Shown here: piece by piece, positions 53,118-60,759 of the stretch
How positions within the stretch are numbered: the stretch's first letter is position 1
Layout: the number at the start of each line of letters is the position of its first letter
Source: Pedobacter sp. KBS0701
GTDB taxonomy: Bacteria > Bacteroidota > Bacteroidia > Sphingobacteriales > Sphingobacteriaceae
NCBI RefSeq assembly: GCF_005938645.2
Contig: NZ_CP042171.1
Span: 5,084,001 to 5,148,000 of the forward strand
DNA length: 64,000 bases
Direction of reading: 5' to 3'
The notes under the pieces: model-generated
The model's input: the letters and a program-made list of their open reading frames with translations, nothing else
What the model was told of the DNA's origin: nothing
Database searches by the model: none
Translations under genes and position numbers: made by a program

Positions 53118-54101
53118 ATGGCTAATATTGCAGCGATGAATACTGGCTTATACAATCCTTTCCAAAACTTCGATTTTTTATATAAAACCTGCTTTTTAAG
53201 CGGAAAAACTTTTAATTCTCCTGTAATCCAGGTGCCTTTGCTTCCAAAATGGTTATTGGAGCAGGCGGCTTTAAGTGGCGAAGAGCAGATCCAGTTTTTG
53301 GATGAGAGTATCCGTTCGTACAATACGCTGGTTATCCCGGTAAATACTGAGATAAACGAGCAGTTTTTAGATCCTTTGGAAGATAAAATAGAAGGGGCAT
53401 TTGCAAAAGGTTATGATGCCATTTCTGCGCTGCCTGAACTGGATCTTTTCAACTGGATCGGCAAATTTTTATATGGCTTTGTGTATATCGAAATGCATTC
53501 GGCTTTACGGAAAGAAATGACTGCTGATGGATTAAACATGTCGCAATCTTTGATGATGAAATTTGCCAATCTGAATTTCATGATGCAGAACCTGTATACC
53601 AGCCTGGAGTTTGAAGATTTTTCACCATGGTCTATCACGGTAGTAAAACTCGAAAACGGAGAAACGCCATTCAGTTTCCGTGATGAGATTAACACCTTAA
53701 CCTTCTCGTTAAAAATGAAAGATTTTGGCATTATTGCCTGTTTACAGGATAATGGAACCAATAAACGTTATCACCAGGATCTCATCAATGAGATTAAAGC
53801 CAAAGCCTTAACTGCCGAGCAGTTTGAAGAGCTGAGTGCGCGTTTTTATTATTCTGCCTATCTGTTTAACCGTTTACCCGAATATACTTTTATGCCTGTT
53901 GAAGGCACCACCTATATCGAAGCTATGCCTTTACGTGGAAACATGACTAAACCGCTTTTTGATGTTTGGCAAAACAAAGTATATGCACAGGTACTGGAAA
54001 ATTTCTGGAAACCCTGGGGATACGTGGTGTTTGAGATTATTAAAAATCCTGATGAGCCAATGAGTTTCTTCGAGAAACCTTATTTACCTACTGCTGGCTA
54101 A
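53118..54101 (+). CDS. Unrecognised cytoplasmic protein
   Basis: 327 residues from ATG 53118 (the frame is open to a TTG at 53097, with MANIAAMNTGLYNPFQ the better start). No signal peptide or TM. It is acidic, rich in aromatic residues and Met, with alternating helices and strands (LPKWLLEQAALSGEEQIQFL, DLFNWIGKFLYGFVYIEMH). I recognise no domain or catalytic motif. Codon use matches its neighbours, and the length and composition make it a real gene. It stands alone between a palindrome and a repeat relic. Confidence 0.8.
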   Translation: MANIAAMNTGLYNPFQNFDFLYKTCFLSGKTFNSPVIQVPLLPKWLLEQAALSGEEQIQFLDESIRSYNTLVIPVNTEINEQFLDPLEDKIEGAFAKGYDAISALPELDLFNWIGKFLYGFVYIEMHSALRKEMTADGLNMSQSLMMKFANLNFMMQNLYTSLEFEDFSPWSITVVKLENGETPFSFRDEINTLTFSLKMKDFGIIACLQDNGTNKRYHQDLINEIKAKALTAEQFEELSARFYYSAYLFNRLPEYTFMPVEGTTYIEAMPLRGNMTKPLFDVWQNKVYAQVLENFWKPWGYVVFEIIKNPDEPMSFFEKPYLPTAG

Positions 54102-54218
54102 GTTTTTACCACAGAGGTACACGGATAAACACAGATTTAAATTTTTCGATAATCAAAATGCGATTGTCACTTCGAGTGGAGTGCAACGAAGTAGAAAAAT
54201 CTGTTATAGATTTATCTC

Positions 54219-54552
54219 CCGCTCTACGCCGCGGGGGCACGGTACTTTGGAGCGCCAAAGTACCCAAAGCGCTTTGTCAATCCGGCAAGGGGCCTTTTAC
54301 ACATACCCATATACATCAAAAAACAGCGGCACTTTGTTTTGTTTGTTAAAGGTAAGTGAAAGGTTTTGCAAACATGAAACACAAAACCACTGCGTTTGAG
54401 GTTTGATCGTGCCAATTGTACTATTGTGCTACTGTTTTTTGATTTTCCTGGCCCTTGGGATTGACGGCGTTCTTCGGTAAAACCTCCTGGTTTTTTTAAA
54501 GGAAGCCAGCATTACGCATAAAAATTTCGAAAAAGACGTGTCTACGCGATAT
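54219..54552. mobile_element. Diverged, inverted relative of the 46.77-kb element; long foldback
   Basis: Reverse-complemented, it aligns with the left two-thirds of 46773-47266. Shared blocks are the end AGACGTGTCTACGCG (54534-54548), GGTTTTACCGAAGAACGCC, GTGCCAATTGTA, and the hairpin GGTACTTTGG/CCAAAGTACC (54241-54264). Complementary arms GTCAATCC (54276-54283)/GGATTGAC (54458-54465), ATCAAAAAACAG (54315-54326)/CTGTTTTTTGAT (54432-54443) and GGCAC/GTGCC build one long stem. The other end is replaced by unrelated REP-like sequence (54168-54200), so it is a degraded copy. Frames inside are not genes. The rest of the 54102-54597 gap has no gene. Confidence 0.75.
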
Positions 54553-54597
54553 GCCTTAACCTCCGGACTACACTTCAGTCAAGTTGACGAAGTTAAA

Positions 54598-55218
54598 CTA
54601 TCTCCCGCCAGTTAACATTGTAATAAAGTTCTGCAAGATCCCCGGAACAAAAATAATCGTAAAAATCAATCCGGTTAAGGCACCAAAAAAGTGTGCATCG
54701 TGATTGATATGGTCTCGTGAGTTCCGCGAAGCATAAGCACAATAAATTAAATACAAAATCCCAAAAACTACAGCCGGAATCCCGATCGGGATAAACATAA
54801 TGTAAATTTTAGACATTGGGTTAAACAAAATATAGCTAAAAAGTACCGCGCTAATGGCTCCCGAAGCACCGAGGCTATTGTAGTTAAAATGATCTTTATG
54901 TTTAATAACAGTAGGTAAATCGCTCAGTACCAAACCCAAAAAATATAGTAATCCAAACTGCCAGCTCCCCATCAAACTTTCCAATGTAAAGGCGAAAGCA
55001 TAAAAGGTAAACATATTAAAAAACAAGTGCATCCAATCTGCATGCACAAGCCCGCTGGTAATCAAGGTATATACATTCTGTCCTTTTGATACACTAAAAG
55101 GATGCAGCATAAATTTTCCGTAAAGGGAATGATCGTAGAAAGCGTATAAACTGGTAATAATGGTAAAAACGAAAATTACGGAGGCAACTGGTGCCATATT
55201 GAAGTATTCCATGGGCAT
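54598..55218 (-). CDS. Rhomboid-family intramembrane serine protease
   Basis: 206 residues with six TM helices. HLFFNMFTFYAFAF supplies the HxxxN of TM2, NSLGASGAISAVLF the catalytic Ser in GASG, and HDAHFFGALTG the catalytic His. It cleaves TM substrates in the inner membrane. Its start shares the TAATG junction with the M14 gene, so the two are translationally coupled. Confidence 0.93.
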   Translation of the reverse strand: MPMEYFNMAPVASVIFVFTIITSLYAFYDHSLYGKFMLHPFSVSKGQNVYTLITSGLVHADWMHLFFNMFTFYAFAFTLESLMGSWQFGLLYFLGLVLSDLPTVIKHKDHFNYNSLGASGAISAVLFSYILFNPMSKIYIMFIPIGIPAVVFGILYLIYCAYASRNSRDHINHDAHFFGALTGLIFTIIFVPGILQNFITMLTGGR

Positions 55219-56957
55219 TATTTTAAATCAAGTTTTACGTCTGTAACCAAACGGGCTACCGGATATCTGTTGTGAGTTTTTTCGTAATAATCAGAATTTT
55301 TATACACAAAATCAAGTTGTGCAGCCGCACTCTTTGCAAATTCGGCATCTGATGATTTTTTGGCTTCCAGTTTACTTTTCAGTTCCGGATTGTTTTTAAG
55401 CAGTTCTGTTGCAGTATCTTCAAACACATAGGCCGAATAATGCTCTTTCATATCCAGAATAGAATCGAAAAAATTCCAGTTGAAATAAGAATCGGTGGCC
55501 TGCGGTTCCAGTGTTTCTATAATATAACGGTTAACAGACTGGTTGGCGTACACCACAAAGTCGCCGGCATAATACTGGAGGTTCTGTTGTGCGGTATTCA
55601 ATTTTACGGCCGAGTGCAGGTAATGTCCTTCGTAAGGTCTTGTGCCTGTTTTAAAATCGCTGATATAATAACTTTCCACCGCAATTTTCTGATCAGCTCT
55701 TAGTTCGCTGATTTTAACATTGCTCAGTTTAAGCAGTGCAATTACGCGATCCCAGGCTTTCGGAATAATGTAGGCAATAGGTTTTTGAACAGATAATGCA
55801 GGTTCAAACTTGTTCCATTCTTTTATAGTTTTAGTGTAAGGCTTGTTACGGTCGTAATATAAACGGTCGGCACCGGTTACCGTGCTCGGCTTTTGCCCGG
55901 CTTCAAAACCTTTAAAGGTCAAATCGTTTACTTCAGTTTGATTTAATTTCCACTCTAACGGGAATTCCTTTTGCGCTGCAACAGCTTCGTCCGCTCTGCG
56001 CTTGTTCTCTCCGATAATTTTAGCATCGCGCTCAACAATCCTAATGTAGCTTTCCAGGAGTTTATAAGTGGCATCCACACGCAGATCGTACGATTTTAAC
56101 ATATGTGTTTCGGGCATAAAACCAATGGTATTGTGCAGCGTGGTATAACCTGTTGAATAACGAGGAGGATCAATAAAACCTGTTATTCCGGTTTCAGGGG
56201 TTTCGCCTATTGAGTTTACATAAGGAATCATCGGGTAACCCAGCTTTTCCATACCAGTATAAAGATCAGGTACCAGAGTTTTGGTTAAATAATCAGCAAG
56301 TATAGGGTTTAGCTTATCTTTTTGTGTCGGGATAAGCGTCATCACATATTGATAATCGGCACCATTGCTGGTGTGGGTATCTACAAATATTTCAGGTTGC
56401 CAGGTGTTAAAAATGAGTTGAAAGGTTGCCGAATTTTTCGAATCGGTTTTAATAAAATCGCGGTTAAGGTCGAGGTTTTTGCTGTTGCCCCTAAATCCAT
56501 AGGTCAGTGGTCCGTTCTGGTTGGCCCTCGATGTGCCTGTTCGGTTAAAACTTCCATCAATATTATAAAGCGGAATAATACAGATAACCACATCTTTTGG
56601 CAGTTTACCGGCTTTAAGCAGATCGCGGGCCAGCATCATCGATGCATCTATGCCCTCTGGTTCGCCAGGGTGAATGCCATTGTTGATCAATAATACCCTT
56701 TTATTGCTTTTCCTGTTCAGTACCGGATCAAAAACCTTATCCCTTGATAAAACAAACAGATGTAACGGCTTACCAAAATCTGTACTTCCATAAGTTAAGA
56801 ACCTGGCTTCCGGGTAGGTGTTAGCCAGATCTTTGTAATAAGCTATTGCAGCTGTATAAGTAGTTGTTTCAGTTTTTCCACTTAATTCGAAGGGCGATTT
56901 CTGTGCCATAGCAGTTAATGAAAAAGAAAATATAAAAACTGATAATAATATCCTCAT
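55218..56957 (-). CDS. Exported M14-family zinc metallocarboxypeptidase
   Basis: 579 residues. Signal peptide MRILLSVFIFSFSLTAMA. The first two zinc ligands are in NNGIHPGEPEGIDAS (H and E), with RDFI for substrate binding, FVDTHTSNGADYQY (third ligand His) and a Glu in ETHMLKSYDLRVD. Residues about 330-579 form a beta-rich extension without catalytic residues. Periplasmic peptide trimming is likely. Followed by the overlapping rhomboid gene. Confidence 0.92.
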   Translation of the reverse strand: MRILLSVFIFSFSLTAMAQKSPFELSGKTETTTYTAAIAYYKDLANTYPEARFLTYGSTDFGKPLHLFVLSRDKVFDPVLNRKSNKRVLLINNGIHPGEPEGIDASMMLARDLLKAGKLPKDVVICIIPLYNIDGSFNRTGTSRANQNGPLTYGFRGNSKNLDLNRDFIKTDSKNSATFQLIFNTWQPEIFVDTHTSNGADYQYVMTLIPTQKDKLNPILADYLTKTLVPDLYTGMEKLGYPMIPYVNSIGETPETGITGFIDPPRYSTGYTTLHNTIGFMPETHMLKSYDLRVDATYKLLESYIRIVERDAKIIGENKRRADEAVAAQKEFPLEWKLNQTEVNDLTFKGFEAGQKPSTVTGADRLYYDRNKPYTKTIKEWNKFEPALSVQKPIAYIIPKAWDRVIALLKLSNVKISELRADQKIAVESYYISDFKTGTRPYEGHYLHSAVKLNTAQQNLQYYAGDFVVYANQSVNRYIIETLEPQATDSYFNWNFFDSILDMKEHYSAYVFEDTATELLKNNPELKSKLEAKKSSDAEFAKSAAAQLDFVYKNSDYYEKTHNRYPVARLVTDVKLDLK

Positions 56958-56975
56958 GCTACTTATAAATAAAAT

Positions 56976-57701
56976 TTACAGCGTTTTACGGTAAGAGCGA
57001 ACGCTTCCGAACATATACCTAAAGCCTAAGGTAACCGAATTGTACATATCTGGATAGGCATTGTTGGATCTTAGTCTCGACTCGCTATAACCGTCCAATC
57101 CTTCGCCAAAAGTGATGTTAGACTGAGCATTAACATTGATTACATACCTCATGTAACCATAGCTATCTTTTATGTAGTAGTTAAATCCAAAATTTATCGG
57201 CAGTAAAAAGTTAACGCTTTTATCTTCTCCGCCAAAGCGGTTGTCGGGAGTATGAGTCTTTCCTGGCCGATATCTTGCTATGTTGGAAATGTCATTATTT
57301 ATCGCTCCCAATCCGAAGCCAAGATACATCCCTCTCATATTATACAGTAATCCTCCCTGGTTATAATTAACGAGTTCCCCCAACATTAATTTTAGATTAA
57401 CCGTAAGTGCTGTGTATTTGTTGACAAACCAACGGCCGGCGGGATCCTCAACGGCAATCCCTCCTTTGATCCTTCCGTATTGCCCTTCCAGACCCATTGT
57501 TAGGAATGGAGTCAGGTGATAATCAAAAACACCGTAAACAATTTTTCCGTAGTCTCCCTGATATACGTCGGTATATGATCTATTCATCCCACCGCCAAAA
57601 CCATACGACATTTTAAAGTAGTTGGATTGAGCAAAAGAAAAACTTTCAATAAAAACGAGCAGAAGGGTTAAATAGATAGCTCTCGGCAAATTAAAAATCA
57701 T
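56976..57701 (-). CDS. Outer-membrane beta-barrel-like protein
   Basis: 241 residues with signal peptide (to FSFAQ, about residue 25). The mature part alternates hydrophobic and polar residues with many Gly, Tyr and Asn (TMGLEGQYGRIKGG, MRGMYLGFGLGA, VTLGFRYMFG), the usual look of an 8- to 10-stranded porin-like barrel. No named family recognised. It lies 18 bp upstream of the M14 gene on the same strand, so all three genes to 54598 may share a transcript. A TATTTTTG element at 57713-57720 lies 12 nt before the ATG. Confidence 0.75.
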   Translation of the reverse strand: MIFNLPRAIYLTLLLVFIESFSFAQSNYFKMSYGFGGGMNRSYTDVYQGDYGKIVYGVFDYHLTPFLTMGLEGQYGRIKGGIAVEDPAGRWFVNKYTALTVNLKLMLGELVNYNQGGLLYNMRGMYLGFGLGAINNDISNIARYRPGKTHTPDNRFGGEDKSVNFLLPINFGFNYYIKDSYGYMRYVINVNAQSNITFGEGLDGYSESRLRSNNAYPDMYNSVTLGFRYMFGSVRSYRKTL

Positions 57702-57712
57702 ATCTTTTTTTA

Positions 57713-57720
57713 CAAAAATA
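57713..57720 (-). promoter_or_regulatory. Predicted -7 element (TATTTTTG) of the barrel-protein/M14/rhomboid genes
   Basis: Perfect TAnnTTTG on the minus strand, predicting a leader of about 6 nt. No -33 was seen. Confidence 0.4.
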
Positions 57721-57747
57721 ATATGATTATCGGATATCTATAACTTT

Positions 57748-57755
57748 TACCTTTG
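57748..57755 (+). promoter_or_regulatory. Predicted -7 element (TACCTTTG) immediately before pepT
   Basis: Perfect consensus ending 4 nt before the ATG. If used, the mRNA would be leaderless or nearly so. Confidence 0.4.
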
Positions 57756-57759
57756 AATT

Positions 57760-59019
57760 ATGAGCACATACACCAACTTTAACAAATCGCTCGAGCAGCG
57801 GTTTATAAAATATACGAGGATTGATACCCAATCGGATCCAAATTCTCCTACCTGTCCATCAACCCTAAAACAGAAGAATTTAGGTAAAGCGCTGGTTCAG
57901 GAATTGTTAGAAATTGGCATTGCTGATGCCGAAATGGACGATAATGGATATGTATATGGTACAATCCCATCAAACACCAACAAGCAGTTGCCAGTAATTT
58001 TTTTCTGTTCGCACATGGATACCTCGCCTGATTGTAGCGGAGAAAATGTTAAGCCGATTATTCATCACAATTATCAGGGACAAGACTTAATTCTGCCAGA
58101 TGATCACCATATTGTAATCAAACTTTCTGAACACAAAGACCTTAAACATCAGATTGGAAATGATATTATTACCGCCAGCGGAACAACTTTATTGGGTGCA
58201 GATAATAAAGCAGGATTAGCAGAAATTATGGAAGCAGCCGCCTTTTTAATGAAAAACAAAGAGGTAAAACACGGAATCATCAAACTTCTTTTTACCCCGG
58301 ATGAAGAAATTGGCAGGGGTGTAGACAAAGCTGATTTAAAAAAATTAGGTGCCGATTTTGGTTATACGATAGATGGAGAAACACTAGGCTCCATTGAAGA
58401 TGAAACTTTTTCTGCGGATGGCGCTACCCTTAAAATTTATGGTGTAAGTACACACCCGGGCTTTGCAAAAGGAAAAATGGAAAGTGCCATTAAAATACTT
58501 GCTGAAATTTTAGATTCGCTGCCAAAAGATACACTCACCCCGGAAGCTACCCATCAAAAAGAAGGATTTATCCATCCGGTAAGCATGAACGGGCAGGTTG
58601 AAGAGGCAGAAGCACAGTTTATCATCAGGGATTTTACCGATGAGAAACTAACCGCACATGGACAATTTTTAGAAGAAGCCGTAAAAAAAGTGATGACTCA
58701 CTATCCAAAGTCTACCTACGAGCTTAATATTAAAGCACAATACCGCAATATGAAACAGGTGCTGGATCAGCATCCTAAAATTGTACAATATGGCATTGAA
58801 GCCATTGAAAGAGCTGGCGTAGTGCCCAAGCAACAAAGTATCCGTGGTGGAACTGATGGCTCACGCCTTTCGTTTATGGGTTTACCTTGCCCCAATATTT
58901 TTGCCGGAGAACATGCTTTTCATAGCAAACAAGAATGGGTAAGTGTGCAGGACATGGAAAAAGCGGTGCAAACGATCATTAATATTGCTTGTATCTGGGA
59001 AGAGCGCGGTTCGTTGTAG
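57760..59019 (+). CDS. pepT: Peptidase T (tripeptide aminopeptidase)
   Basis: 419 residues, M20 family. FFCSHMDTSPDCSGENVKP (zinc His and Asp), LLGADNKAGLAEIM (bridging Asp), TPDEEIGRGVDKAD (Glu-Glu pair), RGGTDGSRLSFMGLPCPN and GEHAFHSKQEWV (last His ligand) are all intact. It removes the N-terminal residue from tripeptides in the cytoplasm. Monocistronic. Confidence 0.96.
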   Translation: MSTYTNFNKSLEQRFIKYTRIDTQSDPNSPTCPSTLKQKNLGKALVQELLEIGIADAEMDDNGYVYGTIPSNTNKQLPVIFFCSHMDTSPDCSGENVKPIIHHNYQGQDLILPDDHHIVIKLSEHKDLKHQIGNDIITASGTTLLGADNKAGLAEIMEAAAFLMKNKEVKHGIIKLLFTPDEEIGRGVDKADLKKLGADFGYTIDGETLGSIEDETFSADGATLKIYGVSTHPGFAKGKMESAIKILAEILDSLPKDTLTPEATHQKEGFIHPVSMNGQVEEAEAQFIIRDFTDEKLTAHGQFLEEAVKKVMTHYPKSTYELNIKAQYRNMKQVLDQHPKIVQYGIEAIERAGVVPKQQSIRGGTDGSRLSFMGLPCPNIFAGEHAFHSKQEWVSVQDMEKAVQTIINIACIWEERGSL

Positions 59020-59088
59020 CAGTTCGGAGTTGGTAGTTTGGGTTAGGAGTCATATCTAACTCAAAACGCCCAACTCCAGATTCCAAAC

Positions 59089-59418
59089 TCAATAAGAGGC
59101 TTGTCCAATATCTAACCTCGCAATTTTTCCTTCTTTGTTAAACTGAAATTTGAAATAGGTTTTAAAATCGCCCCATTGGTCGGAGTGGAAATGACCATAT
59201 ACTTCCAAACCATTGTTTTCAACTTTATCTATACTGGTAAAGCGCTCATGCCCCAGTGCTTTTTTAAAGAAATTATTAAATTTCATCTGGTTTCCGTCAT
59301 CATAAAAGGCGACTTCGGCAGCAAATAAAGGAAACCATGTTTTTTCGTCACCTTTTTGCAACGCGACAATCGCAGCCCTTACTTTTACATTTGACAATTT
59401 GGTTAAATCTATCGCCAT
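59089..59418 (-). CDS. Small NTF2/SnoaL-like protein
   Basis: 109 residues, no signal peptide. The fold pattern of helix LSNVKVRAAIVALQKGDEKTW followed by strands EVAFYDDG, GLEVYGHFHSD and FKTYFKFQFNKEGKIARLDI is that of the NTF2-like superfamily. Function cannot be assigned. Monocistronic. Confidence 0.75.
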   Translation of the reverse strand: MAIDLTKLSNVKVRAAIVALQKGDEKTWFPLFAAEVAFYDDGNQMKFNNFFKKALGHERFTSIDKVENNGLEVYGHFHSDQWGDFKTYFKFQFNKEGKIARLDIGQASY

Positions 59419-59546
59419 AGGTTTATGATTTTGTTTTTGATGAAAAGTAAAGTGGCGGGTAATAAAATAAACAGTGTATTAAACAGTAATCAAAATTAAT
59501 AAAAAAGATGTTTTTAAAGCCTATCTTTTTGCTAATTTAGCTTGTA

Positions 59547-60413
59547 ATGATAACTCTCGAAAACGACTATATAAAAGTTAGCCTGGCGGCTAAAGGCGCA
59601 GAACTTCAAGGTTTATTTAGTAAAGAAACCAAGCTGGAATATTTATGGAATGCCAATCCTAAATATTGGGCAAAACATAGTCCGGTTTTATTTCCCATTG
59701 TCGGCTCATTAAAAAACAACAGTTTTATTTATCAGGGTAAAAACTACGAGCTACCCCGTCATGGATTCGCCCGCGATCATGTTTTTAATTTCGAAAAAAT
59801 AAGTGAAAGCGAAGCTGTTTTTACGTTAACCCAAAATGAAGATACCTTAAAAGTATACCCTTTTTATTTCGAGCTCAAACTGAGGTACCGGCTAATCGAC
59901 AGGAAACTGAATTTAACTTATGAGGTAATAAATACCGGTATTGCCGAACTTTTATTTTCAGTTGGTGCACACCCCGCATTTGCAGTACCCAATACCCCAA
60001 ATACTGTTTACGAAGATTATTATCTGGCTTTTAATGCTGATGAGAAATTAAGCTATTGGAAACTTGAAGATGGCCTGGTGGCAAACGAAACCAAAAATAT
60101 TGAGCTTAATGCACATAAGCTAAAGCTTACACATGATCTGTTTTATAACGATGCCCTGGTTTTCAAAACCCTGCAAAGCAACTGCATTAGTTTGCTTAAT
60201 ACTAAAAATGATTATGGCCTGCATTTCCATTTTGAAGATTTCCCGTTTTTTGGAATATGGGCGGCAACCGATGCGCCTTTTGTATGTTTAGAGCCCTGGT
60301 GCGGAGTTGCTGATGGCGTTAACCACAACCAGGAGTTATCACACAAAGAGGGCATAGTAAAACTTGATGCAGGCAAAAACTGGTCGCGATTTTGGGAAGT
60401 GGAGTGTTTTTAA
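59547..60413 (+). CDS. Aldose 1-epimerase-family protein
   Basis: 288 residues. Galactose-mutarotase-like beta-sandwich: AAKGAELQGLFSKETKLEYLW, SPVLFPIVGSLKNNSF, ELPRHGFARDHVF (conserved Arg and His), FSVGAHPAFAVP (catalytic His) and CLEPWCGVADGVN with the catalytic Glu. This is the YeaD/LacX-type branch acting on hexoses or hexose-6-phosphates. Cytoplasmic. An inverted repeat just downstream may terminate it. Confidence 0.9.
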   Translation: MITLENDYIKVSLAAKGAELQGLFSKETKLEYLWNANPKYWAKHSPVLFPIVGSLKNNSFIYQGKNYELPRHGFARDHVFNFEKISESEAVFTLTQNEDTLKVYPFYFELKLRYRLIDRKLNLTYEVINTGIAELLFSVGAHPAFAVPNTPNTVYEDYYLAFNADEKLSYWKLEDGLVANETKNIELNAHKLKLTHDLFYNDALVFKTLQSNCISLLNTKNDYGLHFHFEDFPFFGIWAATDAPFVCLEPWCGVADGVNHNQELSHKEGIVKLDAGKNWSRFWEVECF

Positions 60414-60440
60414 ACTGGCTTTTTCGTTCTTCCTTATAAG

Positions 60441-60488
60441 GACGACTTTTTTGGAGTCTGTAATTGATATACTCCAAAAAAGGTCGTC
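60441..60488. terminator. Long inverted repeat after the aldose-epimerase-like gene
   Basis: GACGACTTTTTTGGAGT pairs with ACTCCAAAAAAGGTCGTC, one bulged base, around a 13-nt loop. It may work as a terminator, though no T-run follows the plus-strand stem. Confidence 0.5.
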
Positions 60489-60759
60489 ATCTCGACCGGA
60501 GTAACGCGAAGTGGAGAGATCTATCAAACAGATTTATCTTCGCTAATTACTACGTGGTACCCGACGGCGTTGCACTCCGCTCCAAGTGACTGTATCACAA
60601 GGGAATTTTTACATGTAAATTATTACTGTCATTTACTTAATGACATTGCCGTTATGGCCCTCCTCGGCTGGTTGCGCCAGGTTCTCCACCGGTAGGATGA
60701 AGCAGTTCAGGTTTTTTTGAGTCTCTACAGATCACCTAAGCTCATGTTAAAATATATTT
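60489..60759. other. Intergenic region with relic palindromes
   Basis: Segments resembling common Bacteroidota REP sequence (CGACCGGAGTAACGCGAAGT and GACGGCGTTGCACTCCGCTC), then unstructured AT-rich DNA. No gene. Confidence 0.5.

Noticed and set aside
54158..54415. Overlapping short frames near 54.2-54.4 kb
   Set aside because: They lie in the foldback element; the related copy at 46.8-47.1 kb does not preserve the frame.
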